DNA of 64,000 nucleotides, taken from Lantana camara. Taxonomy: Eukaryota; Streptophyta; Magnoliopsida; Lamiales; Verbenaceae. Where the stretch lies: positions 34,903,001-34,967,000 of the forward strand of contig CM074858.1 in NCBI GenBank assembly GCA_037501455.1. The letters are read 5' to 3'. Shown piece by piece: positions 48,001-58,831 of this stretch. Under the pieces are notes generated by a model, which searched no databases, was not told the DNA's origin, and worked only from the letters and a program-made list of their open reading frames with translations. The translations under genes and the position numbers were made by a program. How positions within the stretch are numbered: the first letter of the stretch is position 1; each line of letters starts with the position of its first letter.

Positions 48001-49156
48001 ATTCAGTGGTGTTATGATTCTGTAGCGAGTTAGCCATGATATATGGTATCTGTTCTATTCTGTACTGTTCTGTATGTGGATCCAAGAGCTGGTACGAGTG
48101 GAGACCGGTACGGCATAGGGCCGTCGGATAAGCCACTGTGCTAGTTTCCATTTGAGATATCATTGCGCGACCTTAGGGTGATGAGGGAGGCGTGATATCT
48201 TGAGCCTTCGGTGTTTTATCCGGGGATGACTCTTGTGGGTTCGCTACCCTCTTGAGATCGAGTCTATTTTAGACTGTGTTATTATAGATGGTTTTGGGGA
48301 CTGTACATCCCCTCCATCATTGGTGTAGCGGTTGGATTGATTGTGATTTATGTTCTGAGGAGTAAAGGTGGGAAGCTCGTACTCGCCGAGCAGTTGATTA
48401 TGTTATGTTGTGGAATTATGAATCGGGATAGAGTCTTTCTGGAAAATGGTTCCTAAATTTATATCTATATCTTATTCGGGTTCTTTCAAAACGTTTTGGT
48501 ATGTAACACCTATCCCCGGTTCATGAGTCCATCCTTTTTATTCTGTGCTATGCTCCTTATATATATATATTGTGGGTGTACGTTAGCCCCCTCACTCGGT
48601 CAAGTTGACTGACCCCTCATTTACACTTTTAGTTGCAGGATTGTTGGCGTTTGCTAGGCGGAAGTGAGGCCTTTGAGTTGCACTTCGTCGGTCTAGTCTT
48701 TCTATTTGCATTTGTCTTTTCATACACTTTACTTATGCTTTGACTTGTAGACTTGAGATTATACTTTACTATTCGGTAGCCCTGCGTGGCACTCTCATTC
48801 GGCCCTTGTGGCACTTGATGATTATTACTTTATGTTGATATTCGGGACTAGGGATTTATGCTAGTTGAACCCGTCACTTGTTATGTTTGTTGATCTATTA
48901 TTCGGGATTAGGTATCTATGCTAGTTGAACCCGTCACCTGCTTTGTATGTTTTGTTTTAAATGCTTCCGCTATCTATTTTTGTTGGTTTTAATTGCTTTC
49001 GCACTCTGAGTTTTAGTCAAGTTAGATCCGCCTAGCCTAGTGTGTGAGTTGGTCTCCCGTTCGCTCTGATTCGGATTCGGGCATGGATTTTCATTTCATG
49101 TTCCGGGTCTGGGTCATAGTGCGGGGGATGTGGCATCCTCCGTTTGGGGTGTTACA
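45082..49156 (+). repeat. Solo LTR E (4075 bp), target duplication ctcgg
   Basis: Starts tgtgatgtcctg and ends ggggtgttaca, flanked by ctcgg (45077-45081 and 49157-49161), inside F1. The second half resembles LTR D in order and sequence: the gtctaagtctgggc block near 47669, gagaccggtacggcat near 48098, two units of the 55-bp repeat, and gtgcgggggatgtgg at the end. The first half contains a CT-rich tract (about 45620-45672) and a GC-rich block (about 45800-46520) that creates long open frames without domains. No internal region is present. Confidence 0.9.
45620..45672 (+). repeat. CT-rich microsatellite in LTR E
   Basis: Interrupted (CT)n, just downstream of tatatagcttg near 45595. A TATA-like element followed by a CT-rich leader is common in plant promoters. 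This is suggestive only. Confidence 0.7.
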
Positions 49157-49903
49157 CTCGGTCCACGTTTTGACACGTGGCACCATTGCCACTAGACGCG
49201 TGGCACTCTCTGTAGGTCTCATACGAGCATCACTCCTACTTCCATGGATATCCCAATTCCCCCTTGGAATGATTCCCGAGCGCATTTTACCCTCGATTAA
49301 CGCATTGTCATGCTAATGGACAGAATGGGAAAGCTCCCCTCCTCTCACAGTCTTCGCCCCCAAATTCACCCTCGGACCAGCAAGGCCATCAGGTTCATTG
49401 TAAACACGAGCGTGCATTTGACCCTCGTTATCATCCTAAAACGGCTCTCTGATACCACGTACACACCCGCGCACCTGCCACTGTTGTCCACACTACCTTT
49501 TCGCCAGCTTTTGCAGGGGATTCCTACTAGGTTTCTCCTCATTACGCCACATGTTAGGGCAACATTAGGGCAGGACCACAAGGGTCAAATTACTAAAGGG
49601 TCTCTGACCCTCAACTATAAATAGGAGACTTCATCTCCTCCACTATAAGCAACTCCTCATTACTGAAACTCTGCAATTTCTTAAGTTTCATCTTCTCATC
49701 ATCATCATTTGACTTGAGCGTCGGAGAGCCAAACTGGGAATCACCCCCAGTCTCCCCAGCTTGGCCTTCTTACTTTTCTTTCTGTGGTGTTTGTCCTAAC
49801 AGGTTGAACCCCCCAACTTTTCCGACGAAGCTTACTCTGTTTCCCCACATCAAACAAATCTTAAAGTGATCGGATTTTGATCTCTTCATATTCAGACCCA
49901 TCA

Positions 49904-50830
49904 ATATATATAACTTTTGTACTTTATTTTTGTCATTTTCTATTATCCAATTTTTCATTCATTTATTTGTCTTTTAATTTTGGATATTTTTTTGGTACTT
50001 CTTTTATTAGATTTAAAAGATTTTGAAATTTTAATAGTTGATATTTTGTGTCTTTAATTTTTTAAAATTGTTTATTATGTAGTCAGTGTTCTTTGGTATA
50101 TATATTAATAAAATAGAATTTGTTCCGTGATCGTTATAATTTATGTCGATCTCTTAAACACAACTTTTTTTTTTTTTTTTTTTTTTCGTTTTTTGTGGAG
50201 GCATTGACATTAAACTATTTCATCAAATCCAAAGAAATAAAGTGATCAATAAATTAAGAGTATCACTATTTGGTCTGCAAGAAAAAGTTTTATTTTTTAG
50301 CTAAAATTTGAACCACACAATTATCCCATAATTATCACGTGCTTCTATGACAAATATACTGTTTCTTTTTTTCCTCAATCTGTTTTCTTTTTCTGAACAT
50401 ATTTGTCAAATGTTTGAATTAATCTTTTGAATATTGTTTTAGTTTGACCAATGACATAATCATAATGTTTTGTTTTAATTCGATAGTTCTGAGGATGATT
50501 TATACATTAAATTTTACGAAAGAGTGGAACAAGTCTTTATGTTATACTTTATGCTATAAAAAAGTCTTAAAGTTTTAGGTAGAAAGTAATCAAATATAAT
50601 AGTAAAGTGTAATTTTTTCTTTTACATACATTAGATTTTTCAAGGTACATTTGATTTCTATTTTTTTCTTCTTTGTTTATCTCGGAAAACGTTTGCAGTT
50701 CTCGGGCTTTGATTTTGTTGCGTTTAGCCATGTATTTTGTGAATTTTCCTTTATAGACAGTTTGTTGTGTTTATTTATGAGGTGCAGTCCTCCGTAAAAA
50801 CTCCTTTTTATTATAAAAAAAAAAAAAAAA
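49904..50830 (+). other. AT-rich spacer
   Basis: Continuation of the spacer interrupted by F1. It has a T run at about 50165-50187 and an A run at 50814-50831. No coding domain, RNA gene or clear repeat was recognised. Confidence 0.6.
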
Positions 50831-51535
50831 AAGGTACGTTTGATTTCAAATATATTTCATTTACAAATGATCAACATTTTCAAGGAAATTAATTTGATTC
50901 TTCTTATACGTACTTGTTTAAAAAAGTGTATATAACAATTTGATAGTATGAAACGATGGCTACTATACTATTATATTAAGTGAAAAATACGGTTCACTTT
51001 GATCTCTTGTTATTACCTTTTTCTTTTTAATTTTATTATTATTATTTTTTATTCATTTTCTTGTCTTCAGGTTTTTTTTTTTCTTTTTTTTTTTTTTTTA
51101 TATTTTATCACTTCAAATCAGCTTCTTAACTTTTATTTTCTCTCACCTCACTTCTACCCTTTTTTTTTAAAAAAAAAAACAAGGTAAGTTTGATTTCAAA
51201 TATATTTCATTTACAAATGATCAATATTTTGAAGGAAATTAATTTGATTCTTTTTATACGTACTTGTTTAAAAAAAGTGTATATAACAATTTGATAGTAT
51301 GAAATGATGGCTACTATACTATTATATTAAGTGAAAAATAAGGTTCACTTTGATCTCTTGTTATTCTCTTTTTCTTTTTAATTTTATTATTATTATTTTT
51401 TATTCATTTTCTTGTCTTCAGGTTTTTTTTTTTTTTTTATATATTTTATCACTTCAAATCAGTTTCTTAACTTTTATTTTCTCTCACCTCACTTCTACTT
51501 GTTTTCTTTTTTTTCTTTTATAGTTTTTATTTTTT
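50831..51535 (+). repeat. Tandem duplication with 350-bp period
   Basis: 50831-51180 and 51181-51535 are near-identical. Both start aaggta, then gtttgatttcaaatatattt, and continue through gatagtatgaaa, cttcaggttttt and ctctcacctcacttctac, with differences mainly in T-run length. A more diverged third copy of the last part is at about 51903-52090. It is non-coding. Confidence 0.9.
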
Positions 51536-52160
51536 TCCTAATATATTTAATTTTTTTAATTAAACATACGATACAATTTCACTTCAAGGCCAAAAAAAAA
51601 GAACGAACTTCACTCGGTTGGCCTTCCTACGATGACGAATGACATTTTTTATATTAATTATTTGTCATAATTTAATAATTATATTAGAAAAATTATAAAA
51701 TATATATTAATATAAAAATTAATTTTAATATATTAAAATAATAGTATTTCTTTTATTTACATACGCAATGAACATGCAAGAATTACTAATTTTATTTCAT
51801 GAGTTAGCCATGAATAAAAAATATTAGATAAATAGTTTCTATATTTTCTTGTTAATTTTTGAAATGATTTTACCGACTAATGATGTAATGTTGATTATCA
51901 GTTTTTCTTTTTAATTTTATTTATTTATTTATTCATTCATTTTTTTTTCGTCTTGCAGTCTTTTTCTTTTTATTTATTGTACCACTTGAACACGACTGCC
52001 TAACTTTTATATTCTCTCACTTCACTATACTTTATTTTCCTTTTTTTATACAATTTTTTTTCTCATTTTTTAAGTTTTTTTAATTAATATGAAACTCTTT
52101 TATATTATATATTTATCATAATTTAATAATTATATTAAAAATAATTATAGAATATATATT
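51536..52160 (+). repeat. AT-rich repeat unit, paralogue of the F2/J insertion target
   Basis: About 51640-51900 (ttatattaattatttgtcat ... gatgtaatgttgattatcag) recurs at about 52100-52160, 52989-53122 and 57043-57110, where F2 and MITE J interrupt it. The copy here is uninterrupted and therefore shows the sequence before those insertions. Confidence 0.75.
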
Positions 52161-52983
52161 TGATAGGGTCAAAATACGCTCGTCCCACGTATGGACTCGT
52201 GGCAACTCAAGATGACGACACCTGTCCGCTTGTAGTTATGGTAATCTTACACGAGCGCTCAAACCCCCAAGCGCCAGTACCCCCGAAGACGCGTGTCAAC
52301 TCTGCTATGCGTGCAAGTGACTAACATCGCCGCCCTACAACGAGCGCGATTCATTCTACATGGCTAACGTTCCCATCAACCAAGTGAGCCTCTTCGAGCG
52401 CTACACTCCCTCAGGGAGGATTCCACTCCAAGTCATTACACAAGCCTTGACCTTCATCCCCTAGCGGATTCCTTGGTCTCCAAGGCTTTAGCTGATACGA
52501 GCGTGCTCTTAGGCCCTCGTTACCAACTCCCCAAACGGCTCTCTGACACCCCGTACATGCCCGCGCACCTACCACTGTTGCCCGCACCAACTTTCATCAG
52601 CTTTTGCGGAAAAGATTTCTCCTAGGTTTCTCTCGCAATGCCACGTGTTAGGGCAACATTCGGTCAGGACCACATGGTGCAAATGACTAAAAGGTCCCTG
52701 ACCTTCAACTATAAATACGCGAGTTCATCTTCTCCACTGTAAGCAACTTTCATTACTGCAACTCCATACTTAGCATTTTTCTCTTTCAGATCATCATCTG
52801 ACTTGAGCGTCGGAGAACCAAATTGGGAATCACCCCCAGTTCCCCCAGCTTTGCCTTCTGACTTTGTCTGTGTGTTTGTCCTAGCAGGTAGAACCCCCAT
52901 TTTTCCGGCGATCTTCCAGTGGTTTCCTCACTTAAACAAATTCTAAAGTAATCGAACTCTTTACCCCATATTCAGACCCATCA
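52161..52983 (+). mobile_element. Element F2: solo LTR-like, target duplication atatt
   Basis: 823 bp, starts tgatagggtc and ends ttcagacccatca, flanked by atatt (52156-52160 and 52984-52988). It is a second copy of the F1 family. TATA box tataaata at 52710-52717, in the same relative place as in F1. No coding potential. Two independent copies, each with its own 5-bp duplication, confirm the element boundaries. Confidence 0.82.
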
Positions 52984-53172
52984 ATATTAATATAAAAATT
53001 AATTTTAATATATTTAAATAATAATATTTTATTTTATTTGTATACGTAATTAGTGTGTGCGAATTATTAATTTTATTTCATGACTTAGTCATGAATAAAA
53101 AATATTAGACAAATAATATCTAGGGGCAAAAAATTTTAGTCATTTGAATTTTACCTCTTTTTGCAATTTACC

Positions 53173-53321
53173 TGTGACGCCCCGATAATTCGGCCGTGCA
53201 AGTATGACGTAATTGTTTACCAAATTGCGCAAAATAATTATTTATACGTGTTTATATATTTAATTTTTATTTAATTATATTAAATGTTAATTACTTTATT
53301 TAATTTTATTAATATCAAATG

Positions 53322-53371
<50 letters not shown>

Positions 53372-55201
53372 AATTGGTTCGAATTGTTTAAATATATTTG
53401 CATGAACTCATGCAACTCATGATAGTTATTTAATGCATGCATTTATATTTATAAATTCTATACGTATTTAACTTTATATTATTTGTTAATATTATGAATT
53501 TTATTGTTACATTGCTTATGAGTAACATTTACGTGCTTCGTTTCTATTTAAATTGATACCGGAATTTCGTGAAAATTTAATATGTTGGATTTATACGTGT
53601 CTTATATACGAATATATGCTCGTTTCGTATTTTCGGGTTCATTTGCATGTGTTTCAGATTTAATTTGAATTTTGGAATCCAAGTCGGAGGCTAACGAGCA
53701 CTTAGCGCACCTTTGGTTCCGTATTTAATATCTTGAGCTCGGGAACTCGGATTCGAGTTCCGTCAACTTCGCTAAACTCGTAACGAAAATTTGAGTTTAG
53801 TGAACTTAGCCTTATATTTTTCTAACGTCATTTGAACCTCCGAAATCCAACCGAAAAACGAAACGGCGACCAAACTGACCTTGCTGCACTAAAATGGCCA
53901 TATCTCATTCAAACTTTAACCAAATTAACCATGGTTAGACTCTATAGAACCATAACTCAACCCTCTAACCTGCCATAAACCCCCCAAACCGAACCAACCC
54001 TTCCCACTTGCTGAAAATTTCCCAAACATCATCTGCTTCCCACTTTTTCCCGTAACTCAAGCCTTACCAAGAGATTCAAGCTCAAATCTCTTCCCAACCT
54101 TCATTAATCCACAAGGTAAGCTTAGATATGTTATGTACATTCAATATGAGTCATTTTAATCTATTCATCCCTAAATTTGATCAGGGTTTCATGAGGTTTT
54201 TGGTTGAATTCAAAATAATAGGTTTAGAGCAAATTTTGATGATCTCATTCGTTTCTTGATGGATTTGAGTGATTCCAAGCTTGAAAATGATTGTTTTGAC
54301 AGCCTCTTTGCATTTATGTTCATTGATTTCATGGTGGTTGATGTATTTATGAGATATCATTTATGGCACCTTGAGAAACTTTCTTGAAAGGGTCACGTAT
54401 GACTGCCTTACACGTTTGAGCCCTTTTGGAACTGATATACATGTTGAATTTGTGTTGTTTTGCTGCGTTTTGGATAGCCTAAACTGACCTAAATTTGTTG
54501 AGTTAAAGGAGTTCAGTCATGCTCTGTTTTCTTGTGAGTTTTGCCCTGTTTTGGCCTGGGATTTGGTGTTGTTCGTTGCTGCACGTTATCTTGAATATTT
54601 GCTGTCAGTTTTGATCAGTTTTTGGGAGTTTTGTTGTCCTAAATTGCTGCTGATTCTACTGCCTCAGTTGAGTGTTAGTTGCTGCTGTGTTTTCATGCGT
54701 AAAACAGGGGATAAGTCTCTGAGTTGTTGCTGCGTTTGCTTCTGTAGTGCATCTCCCCGGCCGGGGAGATTTTGTACATGAAAGAACCCGGCCGGGGAGC
54801 CTCATTACAGAAACTCCTCTGCATGGCAGTCCCCGGGCGGGGACTTTTGGCCTGAAAATCTCCCCGGGCGGGGAGATGGCCGGGACAGTCTGTAACTACT
54901 GCTGCTTCTTTTTCCTTTTTGTTGCTGCTTTATTCCTTCTTTCTTTCTTCTTAATCCTTGGTCTGCTGCATCTGTTTCTCCTTGGTTGATTAGTGTGTAT
55001 GTTGTTGTGCTTGTAAATTGAGTTTCAGACCTGCAATTGTTAGATTAAATGATTCATGCATGAATTAGTTAGGCTTATGAATTGCATGCATGAGTTTTGT
55101 TGTTGGATAGAAATTGTAATGCATGCATGTTTCATATATATATTTATATATAAACTACATGCATGAATTGTTGTTGCATGTGCTGTACGTAGTGTGCATG
55201 C

Positions 55202-55232
<31 letters not shown>

Positions 55233-56750
55233 CTATATATATTTATATATGTTTATTAAATATTAAATGTTATTTGATTTAATTGAATTATAGAATTTAA
55301 TTGTTACCTATTTCATGTTTTATTTAGTTTTTGATATTAAATTGAATGTATTTAATTGTCTAAATTCTAATTTTAAATGTGATTTAACTTGTGCTATGAT
55401 TATATTTGAATTTGAATGAAAGTGAATGACTTGATTATATGATTTAAATTCCTTAATAGTGCACATGAACATTTTCATAACATAATTTATCTTTTATACA
55501 TTCATATCATGATCATTACATTGCCGAGCGTCTTGTTTGGTCATATTGAGTCTCACTTCACCTTTCTTGCACAGATTTTGATCCAGTTGGAGACGAGGCC
55601 GGTCAGTGAGGCTCGTGTGTTCTCCTTTTGCCGTTTAAGGTGGGTTTCTCTTCTACGTAGATATATGACCCTATATATACCTTCAATGTGAAAGTTTTCG
55701 GCCAAACTTAATATATATATATAGAGTCGATTTAAAGAGTAATTGTTTTCAACGTAAAGCCTTATTTTATGAATCCTACCTATTCTTTTGGCGAGAAATG
55801 AACGAATGCACGAATGGGGCCCAGGGACTTAGTGTGAGTGGCTATCCGGGGAGGCACGGGCCGACGGTGATCCCTCACACTAGTTCCACCAATGAACAGC
55901 GTAGCCGGACCTCGTTAGGAGTTAGCGAGGAATGGACGCTGAGCGCCATTTGGGGAGTCATGTAACCCCTTTTGGTCAATGAATGGGTGGTCGGGCCTTG
56001 CAAACCCACCACCAACCCGGAGGAAGAAGGTGTAAATGTTAATGAATGTGCACGAAAGAATGATTTGCATGAAAAGAATGAATGAATGAATGTTTGAATG
56101 AATTACACAAGGTGTTGGTTGGAGATAATGCACGCCCACTCGCCGGGCCACTAATGACCTAATGTAATTGAATCGTTATAATCCCTTTTGATGATTTCTA
56201 TTCACCCAATTGGGAAATTTTTCGAAAACCTCACTTGGGATTATAGCTTGCATGTGGATGTTTAATTGCCGTCGTATATTATAAGTATTCCTTGTTTTTA
56301 TACCCACCAGTCCCTTTTGGACTGAACCCGTTTGGTTTTCAGTTGTGTTGTGCAGGTGTTAAGGGAGCTAGGCGGGAATTCGAGTCTTAGGTCTTGCATT
56401 CGCTTCTAGCTCTGTATTTTGGTCTTGCACTTGCATATTATACTTTTGATTACTGTATATGAATGTTATTATGGATCGTACTGATTTTAAGCCGTGATGG
56501 CAATTGATGATGTATATGACTTATTATTTTTGGAGCTGTGATGCTCATTGTATATATATATGATGTATGTTCGCTTATTGCTTCCGCTTAAATGTTTATT
56601 CGGTTTTTTTTGTTTAAGGGTTAGCCCGCCTAGCTTAGAGTGTGTGTTTGTCCCCGTTCGCCGGGATTTAGCTCGAGTATGGATCATCAATTTCATATTC
56701 GGGTCGGGTCTTGGTGCGGGGGATGTGACACCTTGCGCTCGGGTGTTACA
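53173..56750 (+). repeat. Solo LTR G (3578 bp), target duplication ttacc
   Basis: Starts tgtgacgccccgataattcgg and ends ctcgggtgttaca, flanked by ttacc (53168-53172 and 56751-56755), inside MITE J. It is related to LTR A: the first 60 bp (cggccgtgcaagtatgacgta), the block around gagcacttagcgcacctttgg, ggctatccggggaggcacgg near 55840 and ggtgcgggggatgtg near 56710. It contains AT microsatellites (53326-53369, 55201-55226) and four GC dyads (54751-54877). No internal region, so a solo LTR. Confidence 0.92.
54751..54877 (+). repeat. Four GC-rich palindromes in LTR G
   Basis: atctccccggccggggagat (54751-54770, perfect 20 bp), cccggccggg (54787), gtccccgggcggggac (54829) and atctccccgggcggggagat (54858). 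Confidence 0.92.
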
Positions 56751-57042
56751 TTACCATCCCAATAAATTTTCGCTATAAACCACCATCCAATCTTTATATT
56801 TATAACATACCGCTATCTTATTTTGTTTTATTTTTTCTTTGGTAGCTTTTGGTGAAAATACAAATGATGTTTATATTTTATAAGCATGCCACGTGTTATG
56901 TTTTTAAGGTAAAACCACTAAAAAAATCTTTATATAACGATATTTATAAATGCAAAGATTGGATGACAGTTTGCAACAAAAGTTTGTTGATATGGTCAAT
57001 TGCCAAAAGAGGCAAAATTCGGATGACAAATTTTTTGTTGCC

Positions 57043-58060
57043 TATTATTTATATTTTCTTGATTTTTGAAATATTTTTACCTACTAATGATGTAATGTTG
57101 ATTCTCAGTGTCGGTAGCATTTACCGACTTGCCGTCATGAGCTAGTGTATTTGTTTTTCCTCGTGAAAAATGTGAGACTCTGGATTTATACAATAATCCG
57201 GAATATAGCTTAATTTCAGCCTTGCAGGTTATATAATAAATTTTCTTCTTAAGAGATGGCCATAACTATTAATTTTATCGTGATACTAACAATTAATGTA
57301 GTTCAGAGATCATTTAAAAATGCAGCATCAGTTAGCGTAGGCTTGGAGAGATTGTTCTCCATCGACTTTAAATTATGTAATTTTGTATTAATTTAATTTA
57401 TAATCTTTATCTTATTTATTATTTAAGAAACATAGATGTTATTTTGTATTGATTTTAATTATTATTATTTTTATTATCTATACTATTATATTAAACTTCA
57501 GTGTTCTCTTGAACTCTCTTTTTTTTTTTTTTTTTTTTTTGGCAGTACTCACAAAGGTGTTACTTTTTATTTATATCTTTTTTTTTTTTTTTCACCCGTA
57601 TCACTAATATTTTTCTATCATATTTATTTTGATTCTTTTTTTATGTTTTTTAATATTTACTTAACTATTATTTTATTAATTTAATTTTATTCTTATTATA
57701 TTTATATGTCATAAATCTACACAGAATCGAGTTTAGGGAATTAATAATAATTATTATTTGCTGTGGGGTTCTTTGTTTCTTTTTGACTAATGAATAAGGC
57801 ATTTACAAAGTCAAACTAGTCAAAGTCAAAACTCAAAAGTATATTGGTCTAGAAATTTGTATAACAAGTCTCAAAGTAATCAAACAAACGTTCTTTCTGT
57901 CCTTCGTAAAAGCGTGAAGTAGTTATCATATAAGATTTGGAAGTTGATTCTATCATCATTTGCTTTTTCTCAACTCTACTCTTAGTTGGTTAGTTCTCAT
58001 TACTTTTATAGTCATCATTTTCGTATGGAATTTGGACGGAGTTTATTTGAAAAAACACTG
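57043..58060 (+). other. AT-rich spacer
   Basis: The first about 70 bp continue the repeat unit interrupted by J. The rest is AT-rich, with T runs at about 57520-57540 and 57578-57592. No domain in any frame; the frame at 57436-57684 is a translation of T-rich DNA. Confidence 0.6.
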
Positions 58061-58285
58061 TCCCGAAATATCTAATTATTACTTTAAATCCTATAATTTG
58101 AAATATCTCAAATTGAACCCTGTTATTATATTAAATTAGTACTAAAGTAACACTCAAAACCCTACGGTCGTGATAACAACCACGACGGTAAGGTTTTGAG
58201 TGTTAATTTGATACAATCACAGTGCTCGCTTTGACACATTTCAAATTATAGGATTCGAAATGTTGATTAGATATATCACATGGGA
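58061..58285 (+). mobile_element. Foldback / MITE-like inverted repeat, about 225 bp
   Basis: Nearly the whole element pairs with itself. Outer arms are tcccgaaatatctaatt and the reverse complement of the right end (tcccatgtgatatatctaat). Middle arms are aatcctataatttgaaat on both sides. The inner arms aacactcaaaaccctacggt (from 58149) pair with the stretch 58180-58204 around a loop of about 7 bases. No convincing target duplication was found, so the superfamily is unknown. Confidence 0.7.
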
Positions 58286-58826
58286 TGATCGAGCCAAAAT
58301 CTCATTTGGGCGACTTCAATGTTATAAACAATACGTAGAATTGCGAATATATTTCTGCATCGTTGCTAGTACACTAACAATAACTTGTAACCCAAAACAA
58401 TATATCATTTCACACATTTACCAAGTAATATTTTATGACACTATTATCGTCTAATAATTTGTATTGATGTAAAATAAAAGGAAAAAAATGTTTCAGTGAT
58501 TTTGAAGAATTATTTAAATTTTCAGTAATTAATATATACTACTGCAAAATTACTATCTCTGATGGAATATTTTGTGAGATATTACAATTTGATAGAGTCT
58601 TTTTATGAAAAGTTTGCATAATTTAGATGGTGAATAGGCAAAAAAAAAAAAAAAAATGAAATAAAAGAAAATTAGATCACAAATTATGCAGTTTGAATTA
58701 AAAAAAAAAAATTTCTCCTGTAATCATAATAATATTACGTGCTAGCCCTTGTGGGCTTGGATTACTCCATTTTAAATAAAAAGGAGAATGATTAGATGAT
58801 AGTTAATATATTGCAAGATCAGCATT
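58286..58826 (+). other. AT-rich spacer
   Basis: No feature beyond A runs at about 58640-58656 and 58700-58710. Confidence 0.55.
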
Positions 58827-58831
58827 AAGTC

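Larger units (their letters stand above)
44959..49903 (+). mobile_element. Element F1: small solo LTR-like element, split by E
   Basis: Ends tgatggg ... cccatca, flanked by atata (44954-44958 and 49904-49908). Without E and its duplicated target it is about 865 bp. It matches F2 (52161-52983) along most of its length: an early cacgtgg region, the segment gacttgagcgtcggagagccaa, and the end tattcagacccatca. A TATA box tataaata at 49616-49623 lies in the last third. TG/CA ends, 5-bp duplication and a promoter fit a solo LTR of an unidentified family. A DNA element with 7-bp terminal repeats is the alternative. Confidence 0.75.
53123..57042 (+). mobile_element. MITE J with about 100-bp inverted repeats, split by LTR G
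   Basis: 53123-53172 plus 56756-57042, about 337 bp after removing G. The left end ggggcaaaaaatttt and the reverse complement of the right end (ggcaacaaaaaatttg) are inverted repeats that continue with matching blocks (gaattttacctcttttt, caataaattttcg, catccaatctttatatttat). The 9-bp flanks are taatatcta (53114-53122) and tattattta (57043-57051), 7 of 9 alike. Uninterrupted paralogue 51640-51900 reads tagtttcta at the same place. A 9-bp duplication suggests the Mutator superfamily. Confidence 0.75.

Noticed and set aside
57436..57684. 82-codon Phe/Tyr-rich frame resembling a membrane protein
   Set aside because: Translation of T-rich low-complexity DNA.
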